Source: Candidatus Tachikawaea gelatinosa (GTDB lineage Bacteria > Pseudomonadota > Gammaproteobacteria > Enterobacterales > Enterobacteriaceae). From it: a stretch of 64,000 nt of DNA. Position numbers and translations under genes: made by a program. The stretch's first letter is position 1. Every line of letters starts with the position of its first letter. Shown here piece after piece: positions 18,310 through 27,903 of this stretch. The notes under the pieces were generated by a model that saw nothing but the letters and a program-made list of their open reading frames with translations, did no database searches and had not been told where the DNA came from. The stretch is from assembly GCF_000828815.1 (NCBI RefSeq), contig NZ_AP014521.1:280001-344000 (forward strand), in the 5' to 3' direction.

Positions 18310-18906
18310 ATGACATCAAACGGACATGTTTTTTTTTCTCTTGCTACAATTATTTTTGTTAAACGTGCTGAATTAACTAAATCTATAGAAAATGCCGATT
18401 TTTGGCATTTAGTTTTTGCAAGTTTTTTGACTTGTCTACTTCCAGATATTGATCATACTCAATCTTTTATTGGTAAAAAATTAAAATTTTTATCTAAATC
18501 AATTTCACGTATTTTTGGACATAGAGGTTTTACTCATAGTTTATTTTGTCTATTAAATATTTTTATTTTACAAAAAATAATAACAAATTTATCAATAATT
18601 CCATACGATATCGGTCAAGGATTTTTTTTAGGATACTTAAGCCACATATTAGCTGATAGTTTTACACCACATGGAGTAAAATTATTTTGGCCATTAAAAT
18701 ATCGTTTTCGTATTCCTTTTTTAAAAAATTATAAAAATTATCAATCAGAAAAAATTTTTTGTATATTAATTATAAGTTATGTTACTTGGTATCCAATGAA
18801 ATATTCTTTATACTATCATAATCGTTGGTTAAAATTTGTTATTTTTTTTATAAAAACAAAAATATTTTACTTGAAATATTTAATTACTTTATATTTTAGT
18901 ACTTAA
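18310..18906 (+). CDS. ydjM: Inner-membrane, metal-dependent hydrolase-like protein YdjM
   Basis: Orthologue of E. coli YdjM, an inner-membrane protein of the YdjM/LexA-binding-inducible family (DUF457) with unproved biochemical activity. It keeps the diagnostic metal-ligand-like motifs LLPDIDHTQSF, FGHRGFTHSL and LGYLSHILADSFTPHG, with hydrophobic segments between them. The start at 18310 (MTSNGHVFFSLA, against MTAEGHLLFSIA) gives 198 residues against 196 in E. coli; an in-frame codon at 18274 would add twelve unconserved residues. E. coli ydjM is in the SOS regulon, but no LexA box is visible here. Identity is good; function remains unknown. Confidence 0.88.
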   Translation: MTSNGHVFFSLATIIFVKRAELTKSIENADFWHLVFASFLTCLLPDIDHTQSFIGKKLKFLSKSISRIFGHRGFTHSLFCLLNIFILQKIITNLSIIPYDIGQGFFLGYLSHILADSFTPHGVKLFWPLKYRFRIPFLKNYKNYQSEKIFCILIISYVTWYPMKYSLYYHNRWLKFVIFFIKTKIFYLKYLITLYFST

Positions 18907-18984
18907 AAATAATAATGTATTTTTTTAAAATACTTTAAAAATATTAATTAACCTTCTTTTTAAAAAATTATTAATGAATATTTT

Positions 18985-19803
18985 ATGTCTTTACAAAAAG
19001 AAATTATAAATAAATTAAATGTTAAACCATTTATTAATAACATAACAACATTATATCAAATAATTAATTATCTAAAAAATTATTTAATGATACATTGCAA
19101 AATTAAAAAACTAATTGTAGGAATTAGTGGAGGACAAGATTCAGCTTTAGTAGGAAAGATAGCACAAATTACAATTAATGAAATACGTAAGAAAACTTTA
19201 GATAAAAACTATAAATTTTTTGCTATACGGCTGCCATATGGCAAACAAAATGATGAAAAAGATTGTCAAGACGTACTAAACTTCATTCAGCCTGATCGTG
19301 TTTTTACAATTAATATAAAAAATACTATCACAGCATCTGAAAAATCTCTTCATAAAGCAGGAATAAAAATTTCAGATTTTGTTAAAGGTAACATGAAGGC
19401 ACGTGAAAGAATGAAAATACAATATGCTATTGCTAATTTGTTTTCTGGTATTGTTTTAGGAACTGACCATGCGGCAGAAGCAGTTACAGGTTTTTATACA
19501 AAATATGGTGATGGAGCATCTGATATTAACCCGATTGCTCATTTAAATAAAAGGCAAGGTAAACAATTATTAAAGTTTTTAGGATGTCCTGCTCATATTT
19601 ATTTTAAAAATCCTAAACCTGGTTTAGAAGATAATGCAATAAATTTAAAAGATGAAAGCATTCTTGGTGTAACTTATAATTTAATTGACAATTATTTAGA
19701 GGGTAAAAAAGTAGATAAATTTTATGCAAATATTATTGAAAATTTATATTTAAAAAATTTTCATAAATATATGTTACCGTTAACAATTTTTCAAAAATTA
19801 TGA
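18985..19803 (+). CDS. nadE: NH3-dependent NAD synthetase
   Basis: Converts nicotinic acid adenine dinucleotide to NAD with ammonia and ATP, the last step of NAD synthesis. The 272 residues (E. coli 275) show the ATP-pyrophosphatase loop VGISGGQDSALVGK, the middle LGTDHAAEAVTGFYTKYGDGASD and the C-terminal NPKPGLEDNAINLKDE. No glutaminase domain is attached, as in enterobacteria. It is followed by pdxH after 53 bases. Confidence 0.97.
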   Translation: MSLQKEIINKLNVKPFINNITTLYQIINYLKNYLMIHCKIKKLIVGISGGQDSALVGKIAQITINEIRKKTLDKNYKFFAIRLPYGKQNDEKDCQDVLNFIQPDRVFTINIKNTITASEKSLHKAGIKISDFVKGNMKARERMKIQYAIANLFSGIVLGTDHAAEAVTGFYTKYGDGASDINPIAHLNKRQGKQLLKFLGCPAHIYFKNPKPGLEDNAINLKDESILGVTYNLIDNYLEGKKVDKFYANIIENLYLKNFHKYMLPLTIFQKL

Positions 19804-19856
19804 AAATACATTCAAATAATATTTAATTAACAATCTCTGTAAAAAAAGTAAATACC

Positions 19857-20513
19857 ATGAAAAAAAATAAGTCCTATTTTCGAATAGATCACTTACGTCA
19901 AGAATATCTTAGAGATACATTAAATTTTAAAAATTTACCTAAAGATCCATTTTTTTTATTTGATTCTTGGATAAAAGAGGCATATGCATCAAAAATTTTA
20001 GAGCCTAACGCTATGACACTAGCTACAGTAAATAAAAATGGTTATCCTTATCAAAGAATTGTTCTTTTAAAGAAATATAGCATTAATAAATTAATATTCT
20101 ATACTAATTTCAATAGTCGTAAAGCTAATCATATATGCAATAATGATAATGTTTCCCTGCATTTCTTTTGGAATAAATTTGAACGTCAAGTGATGTTTTT
20201 AGGAAAAATAAAAAAATTATCTTTTAAAGAAAGTAGTAATTATTTTTATTCTAGACCTTATTTAAACCAAATTAGTACCTGGGTATCTAATCAATCTAAT
20301 TATATATCTTGTCGTAATATTTTAGAAAAAAAATTTCTACAATATCAAAAAAAATTTAAAGAAAATGAAGTACCATATCCTTTATTTTGGGGAGGATTTT
20401 TTGTTATTTATAATATAGTTGAATTTTGGCAAGGACGATCTTATAGATTGCATGACCGTTTTATTTATAAAAAAAAAAATAAAAAGTGGACTATTAATCG
20501 TTTATCTCCTTAA
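19857..20513 (+). CDS. pdxH: Pyridoxine/pyridoxamine 5'-phosphate oxidase
   Basis: FMN enzyme making pyridoxal 5'-phosphate, the cofactor of SerC, GlyA and MetC in this window. The 218 residues equal the E. coli length. FMN-binding stretches are visible: RIVLLKKY, FYTNFNSRKANHI, ISTWVSNQSN and the C-terminal EFWQGRSYRLHDRF with terminal RLSP. Nothing unusual. Confidence 0.97.
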   Translation: MKKNKSYFRIDHLRQEYLRDTLNFKNLPKDPFFLFDSWIKEAYASKILEPNAMTLATVNKNGYPYQRIVLLKKYSINKLIFYTNFNSRKANHICNNDNVSLHFFWNKFERQVMFLGKIKKLSFKESSNYFYSRPYLNQISTWVSNQSNYISCRNILEKKFLQYQKKFKENEVPYPLFWGGFFVIYNIVEFWQGRSYRLHDRFIYKKKNKKWTINRLSP

Positions 20514-20573
20514 ATATATTTTAGGTTAAAATTATTTTATTTAGGTATAATAATACATAAAAGAGTAATTAAT

Positions 20574-21842
20574 ATGAATATTCAATTCATTGATAATTTA
20601 AAAAATAGAGGGATTATTTCACAAATTACTGATGAAAAATTTTTACAAAATTTGTTATTAAAAAAAAATTTTTCTCTTTATTGTGGTTTTGATCCTACTG
20701 CTGATAGTTTACATTTAGGACATTTGTTACCTTTAATGTGTTTAAAACGTTTTCAAAATATAGGATGTAAACCAATAATTTTATTGGGAGGTGCAACAAG
20801 TTTAATAGGTGATCCAAGTTTTAAAGAAGGTGAAAGAATCTTAAATCTTCATAAAGATATTGAGCAATGGACTGAAAAAATTTGTTCACAAATTAAAAAA
20901 TTTTTAAATTTTAATTGTGGAGAAAATAGCGCAATTATAATAAATAATTATCATTGGTTTAAAAATATAAATATTTTAAAATTTTTACGAGATATTGGTA
21001 AGTATTTTTCTGTAAATCAAATGATTAATAAAGAATCTGTAAAAAAAAGATTTTTTAGAAAAGATAAAGGTATTTCTTTTACGGAATTTTCTTATAGTTT
21101 ATTACAAGCATATGACTTTACTTATGTTTACAAAAATTATAATGTTATGCTCCAAATTGGAGGATCGGATCAATGGGGCAATATTACTGCCGGCATTGAT
21201 TTAACATATCGTTTTTATAAGAAAAAGGTTTTGGGTTTAACCATACCTTTACTTACAAAATCTGATGGTAAAAAGTTTGGCAAAACTGAAGAAGGCAATA
21301 TATGGATTGATAAAGAAAAAACTACTCCATACAGTTTTTATCAGTTTTGGATAAATACCAGCGATACAGATGTTTATAAGTTTATGAAACTTTTTACGTT
21401 TATAGATATACACAAAATTCAAGAAATGGAGAAAAAAAATGATGTGTATACATTAAAAAAAGCGAAAGAAAAATTGGCTAATGAAATGACACGTATAGTT
21501 CATGGAGAAAAGATATTATCTTTTGTGAGAAAAATTAGCAAAATATTATTTACGGATTCATTGTATCAATTAAAAGAAAAAGATTTTGAAAATTTAATAA
21601 AAAATGGAATACCTACAATAAATCTTTTTAACAATTTAGATCTACAACAAACTTTAATTCATTGTCAATTCATTTCATCGCGCACTCAAGCAAAAAATTT
21701 GATAAAATCTAATGCTATTTCAATTAATAGCAAAAAAATCAACAATATTAATTACATATTTAACAACCATGATAAAATTTTTAATCGTTTTACTTTATTA
21801 TGCCGAGGTAAAAAAAAATATTGTTTAATACAGTGGATTTAA
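20574..21842 (+). CDS. tyrS: Tyrosyl-tRNA synthetase
   Basis: Class I synthetase charging tRNA(Tyr). The 422 residues match E. coli TyrS (424). The HIGH-type motif is HLGH in DSLHLGHLLPL, the tyrosine pocket includes YSLLQAYDF and QIGGSDQWGNI, and the KMSKS-type loop is KFGKT. A C-terminal S4 RNA-binding domain (about 350-422) is present. TyrRS has no editing domain, so it is not informative for the proofreading losses seen in ThrRS and PheRS. It converges on nth with 8 bases between stops. Confidence 0.98.
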   Translation: MNIQFIDNLKNRGIISQITDEKFLQNLLLKKNFSLYCGFDPTADSLHLGHLLPLMCLKRFQNIGCKPIILLGGATSLIGDPSFKEGERILNLHKDIEQWTEKICSQIKKFLNFNCGENSAIIINNYHWFKNINILKFLRDIGKYFSVNQMINKESVKKRFFRKDKGISFTEFSYSLLQAYDFTYVYKNYNVMLQIGGSDQWGNITAGIDLTYRFYKKKVLGLTIPLLTKSDGKKFGKTEEGNIWIDKEKTTPYSFYQFWINTSDTDVYKFMKLFTFIDIHKIQEMEKKNDVYTLKKAKEKLANEMTRIVHGEKILSFVRKISKILFTDSLYQLKEKDFENLIKNGIPTINLFNNLDLQQTLIHCQFISSRTQAKNLIKSNAISINSKKINNINYIFNNHDKIFNRFTLLCRGKKKYCLIQWI

Positions 21843-21850
21843 CGTTAAAT

Positions 21851-22483
21851 TTATAAACGTTTTTCTTTATATTCACATAAATTTTGTATTATACATAAAC
21901 TGCAATTAAAAAATTTTGCTTTACATCTTATACGTCCATGTTTTACTAGCAAAAAATGACATTTTTTTTTCATTTCTTTTGGGACTATTTGAAGTAATTT
22001 TTTTTCTACAATGTTTACATTATTTCCTATAGCTAATCCTGTTCTATTAGCTATGCGAAATACATGAGTATCTACAGCAATAGTTGGAAAGTTAAAAACA
22101 TAATTAAGAATAATATTTGCTGTTTTTCTACCTATTCCAGGTAAACTTTCTAGATCTTGTCTATTATTTGGAATTACACTATTATATTTATATATTAGTA
22201 TTTTACATATTGATATAATATTTTTAGATTTTATATTAAATAATCCAAGGTTTTTAATAAAAAATTTTATTTGATCTAATCCAATATTTAACATTTTTTC
22301 TGGAGTATTAGCTATAGCATATAATTTTTTAGTTGATTTGTTAACATTTATATCTCTAGTTTGTGCAGAAAGCATAACAGATATTAATAGTTCAAACGGT
22401 GAATTAAATTCCAGTGTCATTGTTTCAATGTTGTAGCAATTTTGTAATTTTTCAAAAATTTTGATACATTTTTTTTTATTCAT
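21851..22483 (-). CDS. nth: Endonuclease III (DNA glycosylase/AP lyase)
   Basis: Base-excision enzyme removing oxidised pyrimidines. The 210-residue form (E. coli 211) starts at 22483 with MNKKKCIKIF; an in-frame start at 22540 would add 19 unconserved residues. The helix-hairpin-helix LPGIGRKTANIIL contains the catalytic lysine, IAVDTHVFR the catalytic aspartate, and the C-terminal C-x6-C-x2-C-x5-C binds the 4Fe-4S cluster. With mutS nearby, it shows that some DNA repair is retained. Confidence 0.96.
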   Translation of the reverse strand: MNKKKCIKIFEKLQNCYNIETMTLEFNSPFELLISVMLSAQTRDINVNKSTKKLYAIANTPEKMLNIGLDQIKFFIKNLGLFNIKSKNIISICKILIYKYNSVIPNNRQDLESLPGIGRKTANIILNYVFNFPTIAVDTHVFRIANRTGLAIGNNVNIVEKKLLQIVPKEMKKKCHFLLVKHGRIRCKAKFFNCSLCIIQNLCEYKEKRL

Positions 22484-22618
22484 ATATATCTTATAGTTAA
22501 AATAACTTATAAAAAAAAATCTATTAAATATAATATACAAAAAAATACATTAATTATTTTTTATTATCATAAAAATACATTATACTAAAAAAAAAATTAG
22601 CTAAAACAATAAAATTTA

Positions 22619-22647
22619 TTGACGCTTGAATATTAAAAAGAGATAAT
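22619..22647 (+). promoter_or_regulatory. Sigma70-type promoter of the tRNA cluster
   Basis: TTGACG (22619-22624), a 17-base spacer and GATAAT (22642-22647), placing the expected transcription start about 7 bases later, at the 5' end of the tRNA-Met gene (22657). It is the most convincing promoter in the window. Confidence 0.85.
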
Positions 22648-22656
22648 GAATTTTAT

Positions 22657-22730
22657 AGCTACGTAGCTCAGTTGGTTAGAGCACAGCACTCATAACGCTG
22701 GGGTCACAGGTTCAATTCCTGTCGTAGCTA
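22657..22730 (+). tRNA. tRNA-Met (CAT), elongator
   Basis: A 74-base cloverleaf with a 7-bp acceptor stem (AGCTACG with CGTAGCT), anticodon CAT in loop CTCATAA and T loop TTCAATT. It resembles E. coli elongator tRNA-Met (metT/metU) and not tRNA-Ile2. The innermost anticodon-stem pair (31-39) is an A-C mismatch where E. coli has A-U. CCA is not encoded. First of three clustered tRNAs, as in the E. coli metT operon. Confidence 0.95.
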
Positions 22731-22739
22731 CATTATTAT

Positions 22740-22825
22740 GCGGGAGTGGCGAAAACTGGTAGACGCACCAGATTTAGGTTCTGGCACTTAAGCAAAGTAT
22801 GCGAGTTCAAATCTCGCCTTCCGCA
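22740..22825 (+). tRNA. tRNA-Leu (TAG)
   Basis: An 86-base class II tRNA with a long variable arm. The acceptor stem is GCGGGAG with CTTCCGC (one G-T), the anticodon is TAG within CCAGATTTAGGTTCTGG, and the discriminator is A. It is close to E. coli leuW. It lies 9 bases after tRNA-Met; CCA is not encoded. Confidence 0.95.
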
Positions 22826-22838
22826 TTTTGAAAAATAG

Positions 22839-22909
22839 TGGGGTATAGCCAAGCGGCAAGGCACCGGTTTTTGATACCGGCATCCCTGGTTCGAATCCAG
22901 GTACCCCAG
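22839..22909 (+). tRNA. tRNA-Gln (TTG)
   Basis: A 71-base tRNA with acceptor stem TGGGGTA/TACCCCA, anticodon TTG in loop TTTTGAT and discriminator G. It is nearly identical to E. coli glnU/glnW except for one base missing in the variable region. Third member of the metT-leuW-glnU-like cluster; CCA is not encoded. Confidence 0.95.
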
Positions 22910-23127
22910 AAAAGATTAATACAATATTTTAAATATCCCATGTTTATAAAAAATGTATTAAAATAATGACAATTATAATATTGTGTAAACTTTAGTAATT
23001 TTATAAAATAAATTTAACTTTTTAAAAAAAAGTTATTACCATTAGGATGGCTAATTTATACATATTTTTATATATATATCATAATCGCTTTTGCACGATA
23101 TCATTTTATCAAGTATCTTTAATAGAG

Positions 23128-24462
23128 ATGACAAATAGAAAATTTTATGTAAAAACTTGGGGTTGTCAAATGAATGAGTATGATTCTTCTAAAATAGAAG
23201 AAATATTAAAAAATACTCGTAAGTATAACCTAACTAAATTTCCTGAAAAAGCAGATATTTTAATATTAAATACTTGTTCTATTCGTGAAAAAGCGCATGA
23301 AAAACTTTTTCATCAATTAGGTAGATGGAAAAAATTAAAACAAAACAATACTAATATAATAATTGGAGTAGGGGGTTGCGTTGCTTCACAAGAAGGAAAA
23401 TCTATATTTAAACGTGCAAACTATGTAGATTTTGTTTTTGGACCACAAACATTACATCGTATCCCTGAAATGATTTTATCTGTTATTAAAGATCAAAAGA
23501 AAATAATTGATATAACATTTAACAATAAAGCAAAATTTAAAAAAAAATTTATTAATTATAATAAAAAAATCAGTTCATTTGTTTCTATTATGGAAGGATG
23601 TAACAAGTACTGTAGCTATTGTGTTGTACCATACACGAGAGGACGTGAGTTCAGTCGATCTATTGATGATATTTTATTTGAAATAAAACAATTATCTAAA
23701 AATGGGACACGTGAAATTCATTTATTAGGTCAAAATGTAAATGCTTATTCCACAAAAAACGCTAGTACTAATGAACAACATAATTTTTCAGATTTATTAA
23801 AACTTGTATCTGAAATTAATGGCATTGATCGTATTCGTTTTACTACTAGTCATCCTTTAGAGTTTACAGATGATATAATAAATATGTATAAAAACACTAA
23901 AAAATTAGTTAATTTTTTACATCTCCCTATTCAAAGTGGTTCAGATAAGATTTTAAAAAAAATGAAACGCTGTTATACAGTAGAACAATATAAAAATATT
24001 ATTCGAAAAATACGCAACGTTCGTCCTAATATTCATATTAGTTCTGATTTTATTGTAGGTTTTCCAGGAGAAACGGATGAAGATTTTGAAAAAACTATAA
24101 CTGTGCTTTCTGAAATTAATTTTGATTTGAGTTTTAGTTTTATTTACTCTCCTAGACCAGGTACACCTGCTTATCGCTTAAACGACAACATTTCTATCGA
24201 CAAAAAAAAAGAACGCTTATATTTTTTACAAAAAATTCTTAATCAACAAGCATTACAATGGAGTCGTAGAATGTTAGGTACAGTACAAAACGTTCTCGTA
24301 GAAGGACCTTCAAAAAATAATATCATGGAACTATTTGGCAGAACAGAAAATAACAGAATTGTTAATTTTGAAGGTGATCCAACAATGATAGGAAAATTTA
24401 TTAATATCAAAATTACTGATATTTATGCTCATTCTTTACGAGGAACAGTAAAAAATTTTTAA
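23128..24462 (+). CDS. miaB: tRNA-2-methylthio-N6-dimethylallyladenosine synthase
   Basis: Radical-SAM methylthiotransferase modifying A37 of tRNAs that read UNN codons. The 444-residue form starts at 23128 with [20 protein letters not shown]; an upstream in-frame ATG (23047) would add 27 unconserved residues. The N-terminal cluster cysteines lie in GCQMN, NTCSIRE and GGCVASQ. The radical-SAM motif is CNKYCSYC and a C-terminal TRAM domain follows. As in E. coli, ybeY comes next, but ybeZ (phoH-like) between them is lost. Confidence 0.97.
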   Translation: MTNRKFYVKTWGCQMNEYDSSKIEEILKNTRKYNLTKFPEKADILILNTCSIREKAHEKLFHQLGRWKKLKQNNTNIIIGVGGCVASQEGKSIFKRANYVDFVFGPQTLHRIPEMILSVIKDQKKIIDITFNNKAKFKKKFINYNKKISSFVSIMEGCNKYCSYCVVPYTRGREFSRSIDDILFEIKQLSKNGTREIHLLGQNVNAYSTKNASTNEQHNFSDLLKLVSEINGIDRIRFTTSHPLEFTDDIINMYKNTKKLVNFLHLPIQSGSDKILKKMKRCYTVEQYKNIIRKIRNVRPNIHISSDFIVGFPGETDEDFEKTITVLSEINFDLSFSFIYSPRPGTPAYRLNDNISIDKKKERLYFLQKILNQQALQWSRRMLGTVQNVLVEGPSKNNIMELFGRTENNRIVNFEGDPTMIGKFINIKITDIYAHSLRGTVKNF

Positions 24463-24620
24463 TAATAAAGAAAATAATAACATAATTTTATTTTTAACTG
24501 CTATTAAAAAACTTTATTTTAGAAAAATAGCTGAATATTTTTTGTAAATTATTAATATTAATTGTTTAAAAAATAATATTTATATAAATCACTTCAAAAA
24601 TAATATTTAAATGTTAATTA

Positions 24621-25076
24621 ATGAAAAATTTAGTTTTAAATATACAAATCGCTTGTTCAACACCAAAATACTTACCTAAAAAAAAAGATATATATAATTG
24701 GATTAATGCTACTATTCCTTCTCTAAAATATAAAAAATCAATAACATTAAGAGTAGTGAATAAAAAAGAAAGTAGTGAATTAAATTTCAAATATCGAGGA
24801 AAAAAAAATCCGACTAATATATTATCTTTTTCATTTCTAGAAACAAATCTTAATCATATTCCATTAATTGGTGATTTAGTTATTTGTGCAGAAATACTTG
24901 AAAATGAAGCATATTATCAAAAAAAAAAAATTAAGGAACACTGGGCACATATTATAATTCATGGAACTTTACATTTGTTTGGATATGATCATGTATCTAA
25001 TCATCAAAAAAAAATTATGGAAAATCTTGAAAAAAAAATCATGATGTCTTTAGGTTATTGTAACCCTTATTTTTGA
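24621..25076 (+). CDS. ybeY: Endoribonuclease YbeY (rRNA maturation factor)
   Basis: Zinc-dependent endoribonuclease involved in 16S rRNA 3'-end maturation and ribosome quality control. The 151 residues (E. coli 155) include NILSFSF and the metal motif HGTLHLFGYDH, the H-x3-H-x5-H signature of the family. The neighbouring ybeX and lnt of E. coli are gone. Confidence 0.96.
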   Translation: MKNLVLNIQIACSTPKYLPKKKDIYNWINATIPSLKYKKSITLRVVNKKESSELNFKYRGKKNPTNILSFSFLETNLNHIPLIGDLVICAEILENEAYYQKKKIKEHWAHIIIHGTLHLFGYDHVSNHQKKIMENLEKKIMMSLGYCNPYF

Positions 25077-25296
25077 ATATATATTCATATATTACATTTA
25101 TATTTTTTATAAAATTGTTAATAACCTTTATGCAACACAATAGAAATAATTTTTTTAAATATAAATTAAGCTATTTAATAAAATAAAATTTTTTGTTAAT
25201 AAAATATTAATTTTTTAGGATATTTTTAATTAAAAAAACGAATAAAATTATAATATTTATAACGTATGGTATGTATTCAATAAAGGAAAGCATATT

Positions 25297-25770
25297 ATGT
25301 TAGATGTACTATTGTATTTATTTGAAACATATATATATAATGAAACCAATATTAACTATAAAAAAATCACTAATGATCTTACTGAAGCAGGTTTTTCTTA
25401 TAAAGATATACTAAGTGCTTTGGAATGGTTAGAACAATTAACAATTTATCAAAAAAATTTTTTAAAAAAAAATTTTTTAAAAAATACCCCAAAAAATCCT
25501 TCTATAAGAATATATACTCATAAAGAAAATCAACGTCTAGATGTTAAATGTCAAGAATTTCTTTTATTTTTAGAACGAATAAAAATATTAAATATAGAAA
25601 CACGAGAAATGGTAATTGATAGTGTGATGTCTTTAGATATATTGGAGTTTAGTGTAAATTATTTACAATGGATTGTGTTAATAGTTTTATTTAATGTTTC
25701 TGGATATAATAGCTCTTATAAAAAAATGGAAGAATTAGTTTTTCATCAAACATTAGAAACTGTACATTAA
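25297..25770 (+). CDS. smg: Smg family protein (DUF494)
   Basis: Small conserved protein of unknown biochemical role, found with def/fmt/dprA in enterobacteria. The 157 residues equal E. coli Smg. It starts MLDVLLYLFETYI and keeps FLLFLERIKILNIETREMVI. Codons near 25453-25482 form two copies of a 15-base unit (KNFLK twice), a small slippage-prone spot in a variable loop. AAAGGAAA precedes the ATG. Confidence 0.93.
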   Translation: MLDVLLYLFETYIYNETNINYKKITNDLTEAGFSYKDILSALEWLEQLTIYQKNFLKKNFLKNTPKNPSIRIYTHKENQRLDVKCQEFLLFLERIKILNIETREMVIDSVMSLDILEFSVNYLQWIVLIVLFNVSGYNSSYKKMEELVFHQTLETVH

Positions 25771-25844
25771 TTTAAAAATAAATTTTATAGTATTGAATAA
25801 AATTCTTACATATTAAAATTTATTTTCATTATATGATAAAATAT

Positions 25845-26416
25845 ATGCATAAAAATAAAAAAGTTAAAACAATAAATTATTGTGTAAAAATACTCCAAAA
25901 AAAAAAATTATAGCATATCCTACTGAAGCAATTTTTAGTTTAGGTTGTGATCCTAATAGTAAAGATGCTGTTATGTCCCTTTTATCAATTAAAAAACGTT
26001 CTATTAATAAAGGATTTATTTTAATTGCAGATAGTTATATGAAATTAGTTCCATATATCAATCAAAAAAAAATATCTTTATTTCAATATAAAAAAATAAT
26101 TTTGTCTTCTGTTAATTTTATTACTTATGTTGTACCTGCTGCATTAAATGTTCCGTATTGGATTACAGGAAATTTTCATACATTAGCAATACGTCTGAGT
26201 CAACATCCTGATGTAAAAAAAATTTGTAAATCTTTTGGTAAAGCAATAATATCAACTAGTGCAAATATATCTGGACAGAAACCATGTCGTTCAGTTAAAG
26301 AGGTTAAAAAAAAATTTGGTAAAAAATTTCCTATTTTAATAGGTCATGTAGGTAACAGGAAATTACCTTCTGAAATACGTGATTTAATGACTAACAAAAT
26401 TATTAGAAAAGGATAA
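25845..26416 (+). CDS. tsaC: Threonylcarbamoyl-AMP synthase, interrupted by a poly(A) frameshift
   Basis: TsaC/YrdC makes the threonylcarbamoyl-AMP used for t6A37 of ANN-reading tRNAs. The conserved body (IIAYPTEAIFSLGCDP, then KKRSINKG and STSANISG) is open from a TTG at 25880 to 26416, but that start gives only 178 residues and removes helix 1. In another frame, ATG 25845 encodes VKTINYCVKILQKKK, which aligns with E. coli DAIAAAIDVLNEER just before IAYPTEA. The two frames meet at 11 consecutive A's (25897-25907). One extra A joins them into a 190-residue protein, exactly the E. coli length. Either transcript slippage restores the frame, a TTG start makes a shortened protein, or the read is off by one. 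An ATG at 25833 is also in frame. Confidence 0.85.
25897..25907 (+). other. 11-A tract carrying the tsaC frameshift
   Basis: Eleven uninterrupted A residues at the junction of the two tsaC frames. Long A tracts are known sites of RNA polymerase slippage in AT-rich endosymbionts. Twelve A's would give a continuous reading frame. Confidence 0.85.
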
Positions 26417-26426
26417 TAAAAAATTT

Positions 26427-27254
26427 ATGAATAAAAAATTTGCAGTTTTTGGTAACCCTATTCAACATAGTAAATCTCCATTAATTCATAAATTGTTTGC
26501 AATACAAAATGATATAAAATGTACATATGTAAAAATATGTCCTCTATTGAACAAATTTTCTGAATCAATTGATACTTTTTTTAAAAAAAATAATGGGATA
26601 GGAGCAAATGTTACTGTTCCTTTTAAAGAAGAAGCATGGACAATTGCTGATAAACTTAGCAAACGAGCAAAACTTGCAAAATCAGTAAATACTTTAAAAA
26701 GAGTTGATGATTTCATTATAGGAGATAATACAGATGGTATTGGTTTATTAAATGATCTTAAAAGATTAAATATGATTTATTTTCAAGACAATATACTAAT
26801 TATAGGAGCAGGAGGTGCAACAAGAGGAATAATTTTACCATTATTAAAATTTGGATGTTCTTTGAGTATTACCAATCGTACTCTTAGTCGTGCAGAAAAA
26901 TTAGTTAAATCTATGAATTTAGAAAATAAAATCAAAGTTTTACCGCTAAATAAAGTGAAAAATTATCATTTTAATTTATTAATTAACGCTACATCTAGTG
27001 GTATACAAGGAAAGGTTCCTGAAATTTCTGAAAAAATTTTTTATAAAAATTTACGTTGCTATGATCTATTTTATCAAAATAAAATTACCCCTTTTTTATT
27101 ATGGTGCAAAAATTTAGGAGTTAAAAAATATTCTAATGGTTTAGGTATGCTTGTAGAACAAGCAGCAGAGTCTTTTTATTTTTGGCATAATATTTTTCCA
27201 AAAACAAAACCAGTTATAGAATACCTTAAAAAAAATAAAAATTACAAAATATAG
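26427..27254 (+). CDS. aroE: Shikimate dehydrogenase
   Basis: NADPH-dependent reduction of 3-dehydroshikimate to shikimate, in the same pathway as aroA at the window start. The 275 residues (E. coli 272) have the shikimate pocket NPIQHSKSP, the catalytic lysine in NVTVPFKEE, aspartate in NTDGIGL, and the NADP fold GAGGATRGI. AAAGGA precedes the ATG. As in E. coli, it follows tsaC closely (10 bases). Confidence 0.97.
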   Translation: MNKKFAVFGNPIQHSKSPLIHKLFAIQNDIKCTYVKICPLLNKFSESIDTFFKKNNGIGANVTVPFKEEAWTIADKLSKRAKLAKSVNTLKRVDDFIIGDNTDGIGLLNDLKRLNMIYFQDNILIIGAGGATRGIILPLLKFGCSLSITNRTLSRAEKLVKSMNLENKIKVLPLNKVKNYHFNLLINATSSGIQGKVPEISEKIFYKNLRCYDLFYQNKITPFLLWCKNLGVKKYSNGLGMLVEQAAESFYFWHNIFPKTKPVIEYLKKNKNYKI

Positions 27255-27357
27255 AGGTTTTGAACACAATGATGTAAATATTATTATAATATGTTACAAT
27301 TAAAAACCTTATGAAATTTTAAAGATGTTACGAAAAAAATAAAAAATAAAAACACTT

Positions 27358-27873
27358 ATGTCAATTTTAAATCTTTTATATTATCCAGATAAAAGACTTC
27401 GTAATGTTGCTTTACCTGTAAAAATTAATGATAATATTACTAATATAAAAAAAATAATTCATGATATGTTTGATACAATGTATGCAATGGAAGGTATTGG
27501 TTTAGCTGCTACTCAAGTGAATATTCATCAACGTATTATTGTAATTGATCTTTTAAAACAAAATAATAGTAAACATGTATTAATTAATCCTCAAATTTTA
27601 GAAAAATCAGGAAAAAATACTACTGAAGAAGGATGTTTATCTATTCCTACACAACGTGCTTTTATTGAACGAAAAAAATTAATTAAAATCCGTGCTATAA
27701 ATTATCATATGAAAGTTTTTGAACTGACTACTGATGGATTATTATCTATTTGTATTCAACATGAAATTGATCATTTAAACGGTAAACTTTTTATTGATTA
27801 TCTGTCAATATTAAAACGTCAAAGAATTAAAAAAAAATTTGAAAAATTGGCACGAAATAGTTTATTTTCTTAA
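27358..27873 (+). CDS. def: Peptide deformylase
   Basis: Metalloenzyme removing the N-formyl group from nascent proteins. The 171 residues (E. coli 169) show all three motifs: [18 protein letters not shown] (metal cysteine) and QHEIDHLNG (metal histidines and catalytic glutamate). It is followed by fmt after 30 bases, the conserved def-fmt-rsmB group. Confidence 0.98.
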   Translation: MSILNLLYYPDKRLRNVALPVKINDNITNIKKIIHDMFDTMYAMEGIGLAATQVNIHQRIIVIDLLKQNNSKHVLINPQILEKSGKNTTEEGCLSIPTQRAFIERKKLIKIRAINYHMKVFELTTDGLLSICIQHEIDHLNGKLFIDYLSILKRQRIKKKFEKLARNSLFS

Positions 27874-27903
27874 CAACAGTTTATAAAATTAGGTAATTTA
27901 TTT

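Noticed and set aside
25453-25482. Two tandem 15-base units in smg
   Set aside because: In frame, in a variable loop and made of A/T runs; total protein length is unchanged from E. coli, so little significance.
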